A stretch of 13,324 nucleotides of DNA from Nitrososphaerales archaeon TH1920 (GCA_014523495.1 JAATVM010000251.1:1-13324), one strand, 5' to 3'. Shown: positions 1 through 7,023, counted from the first letter of the stretch. Notes: generated from the letters alone by a model not told the origin. Made by a program: numbers and translations.

Positions 1-90
1 TTACTTATTGTGAATTGGTTTGAATTATCAATTTATGAACCTTTTCATTATTTCTGATTTTTAGTATCAAGGACCCGCACCATTGTATGA

Positions 91-98
91 TTTAAATA
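91..98 (+). promoter_or_regulatory. TATA-like box of the Mrp/dephospho-CoA kinase transcript
   Basis: The sequence tttaaata is centred about 26 bases before the ATG at 121, the distance expected between an archaeal TATA box and the transcription start. This predicts a leaderless or nearly leaderless mRNA. The call rests on position and composition only. Confidence 0.45.
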
Positions 99-120
99 TT
101 CTTGAGAAGAGTACGTTAAT

Positions 121-1227
121 ATGATCTCCGTAGAGCAAATCATGTCAAAATTACAATCAATAGAAGATCCCGAATTACATAAAGACATTGTTTCAATGGG
201 CATGATAAAAGACCTTACAATTAACGAAGGAAAAGTTGGATTTACATTAGAACTTACCACACCAGCATGTCCTTTTAATAGCGAAATCGAGCAATCCGTT
301 CGCAATTCTATGATGGACTTGGGAATTAAGGATCTTGATCTTAAAGTAACTGCAAGAGTCATGGAAGGACGTTCAATTTCAATGGATGAATTGCTTCCAG
401 GTGTCAAAAACATTCTTGCTATTGCAAGTGGTAAAGGCGGTGTCGGAAAAACAACAGTTTCTGTCAACCTCGCTCTGACTTTATCAAAGACAGGTGCAAA
501 AGTTGGCTTATTAGATGCTGATATTTATGGTCCAAGCATTCCTCTGATGTTAGGACTTAAAAACGCCCCCGAAATAATTAATAATAAAATAGAACCTATC
601 TTGGCACAGGGAGTAAAAGTTATTTCAATGGGTTTCTTTTATGAACAATCACAGCAAGCAGGCATCTATAGAGGACCGATAGTGTCTGGAATTGTAAAAC
701 AATTTCTAACTGATGTGAATTGGGGCGAGCTTGACTATTTAATAATTGATTTACCACCTGGTACTGGAGATGCACCTTTAACATTAGCTCAAACAATACC
801 TATAACTGGAATAGTTATAGTTACTACTCCTCAAGATGTAGCAATGAATGTGGCAGTAAAGGCCGTAGGCATGTTTAACAAATTAAACGTACCTATTATA
901 GGAGTAATAGAAAATATGAGCTATTTAGAATGTCAACATTGTAATAACAAGATTAGTATTTTCGGTACTGGAGGCGGTCAGAAAGTTAGTGAACAGTTCA
1001 ATGTTCCTTTCATTGGTGAAATTCCCCTCCATCAACAGATAATGACAGCAAGTGACACAGGTAACCCAGTAACAATTTCAGAACCAAATAATAATCAGGC
1101 AGTAATATTTGACAAAATTGCTCGTACCGTTGCTGGAAGGATCAGTATAATCGCTACTGAATTGCAAGATCAAGAAAAATCTGCAAGTGAACAACCAAAA
1201 GAACCTCAAAGTGTCAATACCGCCTGA
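121..1227 (+). CDS. mrp: Mrp/NBP35-family Fe-S cluster carrier ATPase with N-terminal MIP18-like domain
   Basis: This is a cytoplasmic P-loop ATPase of the Mrp/ApbC/NBP35 family, whose members bind and transfer iron-sulfur clusters to apoproteins. Residues about 4-85 form a MIP18 (DUF59) domain with the family Cys (Cys50 in TTPACPF). The ATPase domain follows: deviant Walker A GKGGVGKTT at 104-112, the DADIYGPS segment at 132-139, and IIDLPPGTGD at 208-217. The CxxC pair Cys271/Cys274 is the cluster-binding site at the dimer interface in this family. A polar tail (about 345-368) is probably disordered. The length of 368 residues is usual for archaeal fused DUF59-Mrp proteins. The ATG start lies just downstream of a TATA-like box. 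The 3' end overlaps the next gene, so the two are probably co-transcribed. The family assignment is secure; the client proteins are unknown. Confidence 0.95.
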   Translation: MISVEQIMSKLQSIEDPELHKDIVSMGMIKDLTINEGKVGFTLELTTPACPFNSEIEQSVRNSMMDLGIKDLDLKVTARVMEGRSISMDELLPGVKNILAIASGKGGVGKTTVSVNLALTLSKTGAKVGLLDADIYGPSIPLMLGLKNAPEIINNKIEPILAQGVKVISMGFFYEQSQQAGIYRGPIVSGIVKQFLTDVNWGELDYLIIDLPPGTGDAPLTLAQTIPITGIVIVTTPQDVAMNVAVKAVGMFNKLNVPIIGVIENMSYLECQHCNNKISIFGTGGGQKVSEQFNVPFIGEIPLHQQIMTASDTGNPVTISEPNNNQAVIFDKIARTVAGRISIIATELQDQEKSASEQPKEPQSVNTA

Positions 1228-1771
1228 TATTCTTAAAGAACTAAAGAAACCATTGGGTAAGCTAATTCTAGATAGTGATATTACGGAAGAAAAAATAAGA
1301 AAAGAAATTGTGGGCAATAACCATAAATTAATAACAGTAGGTGACCGTTCTACTGACAAACTTATTTCCTTTGATATTTTTCCTGAGCTGGCCATAATTG
1401 ACGGAGTTGAGAGAAGGCATAAAAAGAAATCTACTTTGGCTGATAGAATGCTTCATCTAAAAGCCAAAAACACAACAAAAATTTCATGTATTAATCCCGC
1501 TGGATCTATTACGCAGGAAGCAATTACTAAAATCAAATTTGCCCTTTCAAGTGAGAAGAGTTTTATCTTGCAGGTTATTGGTGAAGAGGATTTGTTGACA
1601 CTTCCTGCATGTTATTTTGCACCGAGCAATTCACTAGTATGTTATGGTCAGCCACTGAAAGGATTAGTTCTTATCAAGATTAATGATTCCATAAAGCGAA
1701 AAGCTAAAGAATTAATGAAATCAATAGATAATAAATTATTAACGGGGTATGATGATGTGGTGGCTGTTTGA
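1187..1771 (+). CDS. GTP-dependent dephospho-CoA kinase (DUF359 family)
   Basis: This protein likely performs the last step of archaeal coenzyme A synthesis, phosphorylating the 3'-hydroxyl of dephospho-CoA with GTP. The family is unrelated to bacterial CoaE. Family signatures are visible: VGD at 51-53, IDG at 71-73 followed by a basic stretch, NPAG at 103-106, GEEDLL at 132-137 and YGQP at 153-156. The 194-residue length fits the family. The start used here is GTG 1187, giving a 41-base overlap with the Mrp gene. A second in-frame GTG at 1211 would reduce the overlap to 17 bases and is equally plausible, because the first eight residues look unconserved. The usual IDGKTRR-like motif reads IDGVERR here, a modest deviation. 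The overlap implies an operon with mrp; no functional link between the two proteins is established. Confidence 0.88.
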   Translation: MNNQKNLKVSIPPDILKELKKPLGKLILDSDITEEKIRKEIVGNNHKLITVGDRSTDKLISFDIFPELAIIDGVERRHKKKSTLADRMLHLKAKNTTKISCINPAGSITQEAITKIKFALSSEKSFILQVIGEEDLLTLPACYFAPSNSLVCYGQPLKGLVLIKINDSIKRKAKELMKSIDNKLLTGYDDVVAV

Positions 1772-1815
1772 AATAGAAGTGATCGAAAAACCAGAATTTT
1801 CTGACCCCGGTAATA

Positions 1816-1826
1816 TTATTTTTTTG
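1816..1826 (+). terminator. Possible T-rich terminator after the mrp operon
   Basis: The sequence attatttttttg lies 45 bases after the kinase stop codon. Archaeal termination often occurs at T-rich tracts without a hairpin, so this is a reasonable site. The call rests on composition alone. Confidence 0.35.
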
Positions 1827-1886
1827 TGAAAAAATACTCAAATTATGAGGCTGATTAATTACATAACATAATCTATATACTTTAAT

Positions 1887-2027
1887 CTATACATGACAAG
1901 AGCACTCACATTTTGACATCCTTACATCAAAGGAGCAGTCATGATCTGACCCGCATGAATCGCCTATTGGCCATTCACCAGGACATTCAGTATGACGATT
2001 CCTTTTACAAAAGAAAGTTAATGTCAT
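1887..2027 (-). CDS. Cysteine-rich 46-residue protein, function unknown, possibly metal binding
   Basis: This short reading frame fills most of the gap between the kinase and cobalamin genes. It runs from an ATG (complement of 2025-2027) to a TAG (complement of 1887-1889). The 46 residues include seven cysteines (7, 15, 25, 31, 40, 42, 44) and three histidines (12, 29, 45), with CECSCH near the end and one Trp at 19. Such density is not expected by chance in AT-rich noncoding DNA, and the frame has a local GC rise compared with its flanks. There is no signal peptide or membrane segment, so it would be cytoplasmic. A TATA-like box lies about 50 bases upstream (2071-2082). The spacing suggests zinc or Fe-S binding, but no known zinc-finger pattern fits cleanly. 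I do not recognise the family. The alternative is a chance frame, which I think less likely. Confidence 0.62.
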   Translation of the reverse strand: MTLTFFCKRNRHTECPGEWPIGDSCGSDHDCSFDVRMSKCECSCHV

Positions 2028-2070
2028 TTGAATTCAACAGCAATATTGTTGTTTGAATATTTGAATATTT

Positions 2071-2082
2071 ATATTTTTTAAA
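2071..2082 (-). promoter_or_regulatory. TATA-like box for the cysteine-rich microprotein
   Basis: On the minus strand this reads tttaaaaaatat. Initiation about 26 bases downstream would fall near 2050 and leave a leader of roughly 20 bases before the ATG at 2027. It lies only 20-30 bases from the plus-strand box of cbiG, so the two promoters are back to back. Confidence 0.4.
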
Positions 2083-2102
2083 GATGTGAAATCAGCATAA
2101 AG

Positions 2103-2110
2103 TATATTAT
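2103..2110 (+). promoter_or_regulatory. TATA-like box of the cobalamin cluster
   Basis: The sequence tatattat is centred about 29 bases before the cbiG ATG, so the predicted transcript starts at or very close to the start codon. No riboswitch-like structure is visible between this box and the gene, and there is no room for one. Confidence 0.45.
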
Positions 2111-2135
2111 TTGAATAAATTTTATAGAGTATTGA

Positions 2136-3221
2136 ATGAGTAGCAAGATTGCTATTATTTGTATTACTAAAAATGGAATCAACATATCAAAAAGGATAAA
2201 AGAGAAAATTCCATCAGCAACTATTTATGCACAATCAAAGCATAAAGATTCTTCCGATGGGATTATCTGGTTTGAAAAAAATACAAAGAATATGATTGAA
2301 GAAATTTTCAAAGAGTACGATAGTATTATATGCATTTTTTCACTGGGAGCTGTAATTCGTTTGATATCAAATCTTCTGGCAGATAAGAAGACAGATCCAG
2401 CAGTTATCGTCATTGATGATAAAGCTAATTTTGTGATCAGTGCACTCTCAGGTCACTTGGGGGGTGCCAACGCTTTATCCAAATCAATTGCAGATATCTT
2501 GAATTCGACAGCTGTAATCACCACGGCTGCAGATGTTAACGAAACAATAGCAGTAGATCTTTTAGGGAACAACTTTAAATGGCATATTGAAAATTTTGAA
2601 AACGTTACTAAGGTTAGTGCCCATATGGTAAATGAAGAAAAAATAGGAGTTTACCAAGATAGTGGTGAAACAAAATGGTGGGATAAAGAATTACCAAAAA
2701 ATGTAACAGTAGTAGAAAATATTGATGAATTGAAATCAGATAATTTCAAGGCCGGATTAATAATTTCTGATAAAATCATAACTGATCCATTGCTACTTAG
2801 AAAATCTGTCATTTATAGACCAAAGAGCCTTGTTGTAGGGTTAGGCTTTCACTGGAATACAACTGAGAAAGATATAGAGAATGGAATTATGAAAGTGTTG
2901 GAAGAAAATGGATTGTCTTTTCTTAGCATCAGAAATCTCTCAACCATAAATAGGGGCAAGTCTCCTAATTCACTAGGATCATATTCGGATAAACATGGAA
3001 TTCGTCTAGAGTTTTTTGATAAAGAGAAACTTGATAAGGTGATGGTCCCAAACCCCTCAGACATCGTAAAAAAATATGAAGGAACATCAAGCGTTTCGGA
3101 AGCTTCATCCATACTTAGCTCAGGTGGTAAGCTGATAGTCACGAAGCAAAAATTCCCTCCCAACTTGACAGTTGCAATTTGTCGTATAAATTACGGTAAG
3201 GCAAGTAATTATCATGAATAA
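2136..3221 (+). CDS. cbiG: Cobalt-precorrin-5A hydrolase CbiG
   Basis: CbiG opens the delta-lactone ring of cobalt-precorrin-5A, releasing the C20 fragment as acetaldehyde, in the anaerobic (early cobalt) branch of cobalamin synthesis. The N-terminal part carries the CbiG_N hallmark: SLGAVIR at 69-75, IDDKANFVISALSGHLGGAN at about 93-112, and ITTAADVN at 128-135. A linker of about 90 residues leads to the CbiG/CobE C-terminal domain, with VVGLGFHW at 233-240, a VSEAS segment at 320-324 and VTKQKF at 335-340. The usual GIGCR-like loop of the C-terminal domain reads GLGFHW here, so the family cysteine is absent. The length of 361 residues is typical. The gene ends eight bases inside cbiX, giving tight coupling to the rest of the cluster. 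Confidence 0.93.
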   Translation: MSSKIAIICITKNGINISKRIKEKIPSATIYAQSKHKDSSDGIIWFEKNTKNMIEEIFKEYDSIICIFSLGAVIRLISNLLADKKTDPAVIVIDDKANFVISALSGHLGGANALSKSIADILNSTAVITTAADVNETIAVDLLGNNFKWHIENFENVTKVSAHMVNEEKIGVYQDSGETKWWDKELPKNVTVVENIDELKSDNFKAGLIISDKIITDPLLLRKSVIYRPKSLVVGLGFHWNTTEKDIENGIMKVLEENGLSFLSIRNLSTINRGKSPNSLGSYSDKHGIRLEFFDKEKLDKVMVPNPSDIVKKYEGTSSVSEASSILSSGGKLIVTKQKFPPNLTVAICRINYGKASNYHE

Positions 3222-3975
3222 GGCTCTGTTACTAATCGATAGAGGCAGCAGGGAAGCTGAGGCCAAAGAAGAACTTTCGCAATTGTGCACAATGATTAAG
3301 GAAGAAAGTGAGTACGCCTATGTAGCTCATTGCTTCCTTGAAGTTATACCTCCGTACATTGAAGAGGGAATTAACACATGTATGTCAAACAATGTCGATT
3401 CTATTACTGTCATGCCCTACTTCTTGTATCCTGGCATGAAGCTCAAAGATTCTGTAAAAAAGACTGCCAAAATATGTCATGATAAAAAGATAAAAGTAGT
3501 GATTGCCAAACCATTGAGCTATCATACTTCACTTACTTCTCTCATAATAGATAGAATTAATTTTACTAGAGAAAAAAATAAGATAGTACTGACAGACGCC
3601 AAATGTGATATACTTGTCATAGGTCACGGCAGCAGTGACAAGAGTGCTAGGACTGCGTTTGTACACACGGTTGATAAATTAAAACCATATTTTAGGAGTG
3701 TTACTTTTTGTTTTCTGGAATTGGATGAACCACGAATAGATAATGGGATTGAAAAGATAATTTCCAGCAATCCCAAGGTAATGATAATAGTTCCCTACTT
3801 TCTACACAAAGGAGCCCACATAAAAAATGATGTTGTGAAAGATATCAATTCTGCCCTAGCAAAATATAATCTAGAAAATATTCAAGTATATATTACAGAG
3901 CATTTTGGAGTAGACCCAAAACTAGTAAAAATGGTACTTGAAAGAGCCAAAGAGGCCGAGGGAAAAATTGGCTGA
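3214..3975 (+). CDS. cbiX: Sirohydrochlorin cobaltochelatase CbiX, tandem-domain form
   Basis: CbiX inserts Co2+ into sirohydrochlorin, the entry step of the anaerobic cobalamin pathway. The protein contains two CbiX repeats. Repeat 1 (about 4-105) has DRGSR at 9-13 and PYFLYPGMKLKD at 68-79. Repeat 2 (about 132-240) has GHGS at 137-140, a FLEL segment at 167-170 and PYFLHKGAH at 194-202, with Asp206. The two metal-binding histidines of the family are therefore present only in repeat 2 (His138, His202); the equivalent positions in repeat 1 are Arg10 and Lys76. Chelation is expected at the C-terminal half. The length of 253 residues fits two-domain CbiX proteins. The ATG at 3214 overlaps the cbiG end by eight bases. 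Specificity for cobalt rather than iron or nickel is inferred from the cluster. Confidence 0.9.
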   Translation: MNKALLLIDRGSREAEAKEELSQLCTMIKEESEYAYVAHCFLEVIPPYIEEGINTCMSNNVDSITVMPYFLYPGMKLKDSVKKTAKICHDKKIKVVIAKPLSYHTSLTSLIIDRINFTREKNKIVLTDAKCDILVIGHGSSDKSARTAFVHTVDKLKPYFRSVTFCFLELDEPRIDNGIEKIISSNPKVMIIVPYFLHKGAHIKNDVVKDINSALAKYNLENIQVYITEHFGVDPKLVKMVLERAKEAEGKIG

Positions 3976-3988
3976 AAGTAATGGCACA

Positions 3989-4669
3989 ATGAAGAGGGCA
4001 ATTAGGGCAAAGTCTAGGGATATGTCAGAAGCTTCTCTGGGTATAGAAGAAAAAAGTATGAAAATAATTGAATCAGAGATAGGAGCTCATGGTTATAATA
4101 CATTACAATGGAATGTTGTCAGACGTGTGATTCATGCTACCGCTGACTTTGATTTTGCAAAACCTGATAAAAGTGGAATTATCTTTTCAACTAACGCCAT
4201 AGAAAATGCTTTTGAGGCATTTAAAAAAAGACGTTTCATTATTGTTGATGTTGATATGGTACTGTCAGGAATAAACAAAAAATCTGTTGCAAAAATTGGA
4301 GCCAGTGTTTTATGTAATATATCAAATAATGAGGTACTCAAGATATCCAAAAGTGAGAATAAGACTAGGTCGGCACTGGCAATGAGATATTCATCAAAAG
4401 AAATTGATGGTGGAATCGTGGCAATCGGCAATGCTCCAACCGCTTTATGTGAAGTAATTAAAATAATAAGGGAAGGTGAAGCAATGCCATCACTTGTTAT
4501 TGGAATACCTGTGGGATTTGTTTCTGCCGCAGAATCAAAATTCGAACTATCAAGGACCGATGTAGAATTTATTACGAATATTGGGAGAAAAGGTGGAAGT
4601 GCTGCAGCCTCATCGATAATTAATGCCTTAATGCTCATGTACATCAATAACTCAAATAAAATGAATTGA
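3989..4669 (+). CDS. cbiC: Cobalt-precorrin-8 methylmutase CbiC (CobH family)
   Basis: CbiC moves a methyl group from C11 to C12 to form cobyrinate from cobalt-precorrin-8. The diagnostic segment RRVIHATADFDFA carries the catalytic histidine (His49, numbering from this start). Further family signatures are the central VDVDMVLSGI, a GNAPTAL segment, IGIPVGFVSAAESK, and the terminal RKGGSAAASSIINALM. The start is uncertain. The frame opens at TTG 3938 (243 residues, 38-base overlap with cbiX). In-frame TTG 3968 would overlap by eight bases, like the cbiG/cbiX junction. ATG 3989 gives 226 residues and lies 14 bases after the cbiX stop; ATG 4022 is also possible. I chose 3989 because the usual family length is about 210 and the conserved region begins near codon 17. 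It closes the three-gene cobalamin cluster. Confidence 0.92.
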   Translation: MKRAIRAKSRDMSEASLGIEEKSMKIIESEIGAHGYNTLQWNVVRRVIHATADFDFAKPDKSGIIFSTNAIENAFEAFKKRRFIIVDVDMVLSGINKKSVAKIGASVLCNISNNEVLKISKSENKTRSALAMRYSSKEIDGGIVAIGNAPTALCEVIKIIREGEAMPSLVIGIPVGFVSAAESKFELSRTDVEFITNIGRKGGSAAASSIINALMLMYINNSNKMN

Positions 4670-4717
4670 CATTAAAAAATTCTAGGTAAATAGGATTCAC
4701 AGTAAAACAATTTTGAA

Positions 4718-4728
4718 ACATATAATTT
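4718..4728 (+). promoter_or_regulatory. TATA-like box upstream of the tRNA-editing gene
   Basis: The sequence acatataattt would direct initiation near 4749, that is, about 45 bases before the editing gene but only four bases before the ATG of the small leader frame at 4753. No better box is seen closer to the editing gene. Confidence 0.4.
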
Positions 4729-4752
4729 GATTTGGTTAATTTTGGTTTATCT

Positions 4753-4797
4753 ATGTACATGAGGGCAAAAAACAAAAATAAAGAAAAGCTTTTGTGA
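4753..4797 (+). CDS. Possible 14-codon leader peptide (uORF)
   Basis: A short frame of 14 codons with two early ATGs (4753, 4759) encodes a basic peptide rich in Lys and Asn. Its TGA stop at 4795-4797 overlaps the ATG of the editing gene as TGATG. The predicted transcription start from the box at 4718-4728 lies just in front of it, so it could be the first translated frame of the mRNA and feed ribosomes to the main gene by reinitiation. The frame is so short that chance cannot be excluded. Confidence 0.3.
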   Translation: MYMRAKNKNKEKLL

Positions 4798-5759
4798 TGG
4801 ATATGAATACTAGCGCTGCACATACTGCTGAACATGCCTTCATAGGTTCGTTGCAAAAAATATTAAACAAGAGTTTGACTGTGAGAAAAGTTGAACATAG
4901 GGATTCATACAATATTGCTTTCATAAAATCCTCGGATCTAGATCTTGATTTTGACAAGATCGTTTCGGCCGAGAAGGAAGTTAATCGCCTCATAGTGGAA
5001 GGCCGAAACATACTACATCATTCATTCTCTTCATTAAATGAAGCCAAAAAGGAAATTCCTGATTTAAGAGCCAATGAACAAAGGTTGGCATATGCGGATA
5101 AAATTACTGTAGTTGAAATAGAAAACCATGATGTTGCGGCATGCTCAATGGAACATGTTAGTAACTTATCTGAATGTATATTTTTTTTGGTAACTAGTAT
5201 GTCCATGAATGGTTCTGATTATGAAATTAGGTTTATGGTTGGTAAAAATGCAATGGATGAAGCAGTTAAAATAACAGAAAAAATTCATAGTATTTGTAAT
5301 GAAGTAGGAGCAAATTATAATACTGTAGAGGGGACTATTAAGAAGCTCCATAAAGAAAGAGAACAGTTTTATGACCAGTCGAAAAAATTAACAAATAAAA
5401 TATTAACTAGTATACAGAGTCAGTATTTTGATAAGCAAAGTATAACTGTGATATCCAAAATCTTGGACAATATGGATTGGAGAATGGTTCAAACTTTTGT
5501 AGGACAAAAGATACTGGAAGCAAGAACTATTGTTATTTTAGTTAATACAGATGACTATGATTTGGCTAGTCTTGTATTTGCAAGGAGTAGTGATGTTAAT
5601 TTAGATTGTGTTGAAATTTTTGAGAACCTAGGAAAGAAACAAGAAATAGGAAAAGGAGGTGGCAAACCAAATTTCATTAACGCAAAAATAAAAAAATCAA
5701 TCTCAAACAAAGTTGTAAAGGATCTAATCAGTGAATCACTAAAGGTTCTATCATTGTAA
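4797..5759 (+). CDS. Stand-alone AlaX/AlaRS-like tRNA editing protein with DHHA1 domain
   Basis: This protein resembles the C-terminal half of alanyl-tRNA synthetase without the aminoacylation domain, as in AlaX-type trans-editing enzymes that hydrolyse mischarged tRNA(Ala). Residue numbers count from GTG 4794. HTAEH at 10-14 and CSMEH at 117-121 form the zinc-binding HxxxH/CxxxH set of the editing (SAD) domain. YEIRF and a G-x-x-A segment follow at 143-153, then a helical, coiled-coil-like stretch at about 180-230. A DHHA1 domain at about 232-320 has the glycine loop GKGGGKPNF at 286-294. The SAD domain's usual CGGTH reads CSMEH, so the metal ligands are kept but the Gly-Gly-Thr is lost. GTG 4794 is an alternative start one codon upstream; ATG is preferred. 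Substrate preference (Ser- or Gly-tRNA(Ala)) cannot be read from sequence. It has no obvious link to the cobalamin genes. Confidence 0.82.
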   Translation: MDMNTSAAHTAEHAFIGSLQKILNKSLTVRKVEHRDSYNIAFIKSSDLDLDFDKIVSAEKEVNRLIVEGRNILHHSFSSLNEAKKEIPDLRANEQRLAYADKITVVEIENHDVAACSMEHVSNLSECIFFLVTSMSMNGSDYEIRFMVGKNAMDEAVKITEKIHSICNEVGANYNTVEGTIKKLHKEREQFYDQSKKLTNKILTSIQSQYFDKQSITVISKILDNMDWRMVQTFVGQKILEARTIVILVNTDDYDLASLVFARSSDVNLDCVEIFENLGKKQEIGKGGGKPNFINAKIKKSISNKVVKDLISESLKVLSL

Positions 5760-5803
5760 ATTGACTTTTAAAAATAACACGTAACCCGAATGCAAAGAAG
5801 TGA

Positions 5804-5850
5804 ATTTATTTTTACTAGGTATTCAAGATTGCTACAATTTGAAAAAATTT
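5804..5850. terminator. T-rich termination zone between convergent genes
   Basis: The 89-base gap between the converging editing gene (+) and polymerase IV (-) has a T-rich run for the plus strand (atttattttta, 5804-5814). The A-run at 5842-5847 reads as a T-run on the minus strand at the very end of the polymerase gene. Archaeal terminators of this type need no hairpin, and none was seen. Confidence 0.35.
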
Positions 5851-6982
5851 AATTTTCAAAATAATTCAATAACGAGTCCTGTCCAGATACATCTTTAAGG
5901 TCAGATACTACAACACCCATCCTCCTGATGTTGTCTAGCGATATAGAATTGTTGTTAATCATCTCGTTTATAATAGATAATGAATTTTTATGCAATTCAT
6001 CAAAAGATGCTGAATATAGTTTCAGACTTTTCGAAAATGAAATATGCTGAAGGTTTTCTAAAATTAAAATTATACTAAGCACTCTGAAAGCCTGTCTTTT
6101 GTTCCTTAGGTTTTCATAAACTGATGTACAAAGATTGGCAGCCGTTAAGTTGATCTGTTCAAAATCAGCTATATTTTTTTTTAAGGTAACTATTTTACCA
6201 ATTTGTTTTGATGATCCACGTACTTTTATCTGCGAATAATCGATTGCATTTGATGCATTAACTAAAAAAGTTGCATTTTTGTACCCCAAGGTATCCCTCA
6301 ATTCGAAAATACTTTTCTTTGATATATCAGAAATGGACCTAATTCCCAATGATTCCAGCTTCCTGATAGTTTTTGGACCTACTCCAGGTATATCCTCGAT
6401 CTTACAAATTGAAATAAAATTCTTAGCATCTTTGGGAGTGACAACTGTTATTCCATTAGGCTTCTTGAAACCTGATGCTATTTTTGATATCAGTTTACTA
6501 GGTCCAACTCCAATAGAACAAGTCAAGTTAATCTGGTCTTTGATATTTTTTTGTAGGGAGCTGGCAAAAATCTTTGCATCATCAAAATCTGAGTTGGTGA
6601 TCTTTGTAAAATCTACATAACACTCATCAACACTGACTTGTTCAAATAATTCTCCATAATTCTGAATTATCCTCATCGCATTTCTGGATATGTCATGGTA
6701 GTATGGCATATCTGTAGGAAGAAAAATTGCTTCTACATCTTTTAATTTAGACTTTGCTAACCTTATTGGCATGGCCGCCTTAACACCGTATTTTCTTGCT
6801 TCATAATTACAGGTACTGACCACTCCAGAATCCTCTTCTCGTCCTGAATAAACGCAAACAACACTTGGAATATTTCTCAATTCTGGTTTTCTTATTTCTT
6901 CACACTGTGCATAAAAATAATCAAAATCAATATGAAATATTATTTTTTTTCCTATCTCATTTGAAGAAATATTCTCATTCAA
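5849..6982 (-). CDS. dinB: DNA polymerase IV (Y family, Dpo4/DinB-like)
   Basis: This is an error-prone translesion polymerase. The palm motif HIDFDYFYAQCEE at 17-29 supplies the first metal-binding Asp (Asp19) and the aromatic steric gate (Tyr24). SVDECYVDF at 117-125 supplies Asp119 and Glu120. The thumb has a helix-hairpin-helix segment, IPGVGPKTIRKL. A little-finger domain fills about 255-360. The last ten residues, QDSLLNYFEN, match a PCNA-interacting (PIP) box: Gln368, Leu371, Tyr374, Phe375. The length of 377 is slightly above the roughly 350 of Sulfolobus Dpo4. The start is TTG at 6982. It is the only ATG/GTG/TTG between an upstream in-frame stop and the conserved HIDFDYF motif, so the N-terminus is fixed unless a rarer start is used. 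It is transcribed alone, convergent with the editing gene. Confidence 0.95.
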   Translation of the reverse strand: MNENISSNEIGKKIIFHIDFDYFYAQCEEIRKPELRNIPSVVCVYSGREEDSGVVSTCNYEARKYGVKAAMPIRLAKSKLKDVEAIFLPTDMPYYHDISRNAMRIIQNYGELFEQVSVDECYVDFTKITNSDFDDAKIFASSLQKNIKDQINLTCSIGVGPSKLISKIASGFKKPNGITVVTPKDAKNFISICKIEDIPGVGPKTIRKLESLGIRSISDISKKSIFELRDTLGYKNATFLVNASNAIDYSQIKVRGSSKQIGKIVTLKKNIADFEQINLTAANLCTSVYENLRNKRQAFRVLSIILILENLQHISFSKSLKLYSASFDELHKNSLSIINEMINNNSISLDNIRRMGVVVSDLKDVSGQDSLLNYFEN

Positions 6983-7010
6983 TACTACTTCACGTTAAAC
7001 AATTATTAGA

Positions 7011-7023
7011 ATAAAAAATTATT
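7011..7023 (-). promoter_or_regulatory. TATA-like box for DNA polymerase IV
   Basis: On the minus strand this reads aataattttttat. It lies about 30-35 bases before the TTG start, which supports that start and suggests a leader of only a few bases. Confidence 0.35.

Noticed and set aside
1..120. Possible end of an upstream gene at the left edge
   Set aside because: No frame on either strand shows a convincing coding tail; the stretch is best explained as the promoter region of the Mrp gene.
48..467. Minus-strand open frame of 139 codons over the start of the Mrp gene
   Set aside because: It is antisense to a secure, motif-rich gene, has an unnatural Ser/Thr/Ile-rich composition, and shows no domain.
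2051..2070. Direct repeat of ttgaatat (2053-2060 and 2061-2068)
   Set aside because: A short tandem duplication in very AT-rich intergenic DNA, with no further copies; not enough to call an operator.
4132..4647. Minus-strand open frame of 171 codons opposite cbiC
   Set aside because: It mirrors the conserved codons of cbiC, and its translation shows no family motif; cbiC itself is unmistakable.
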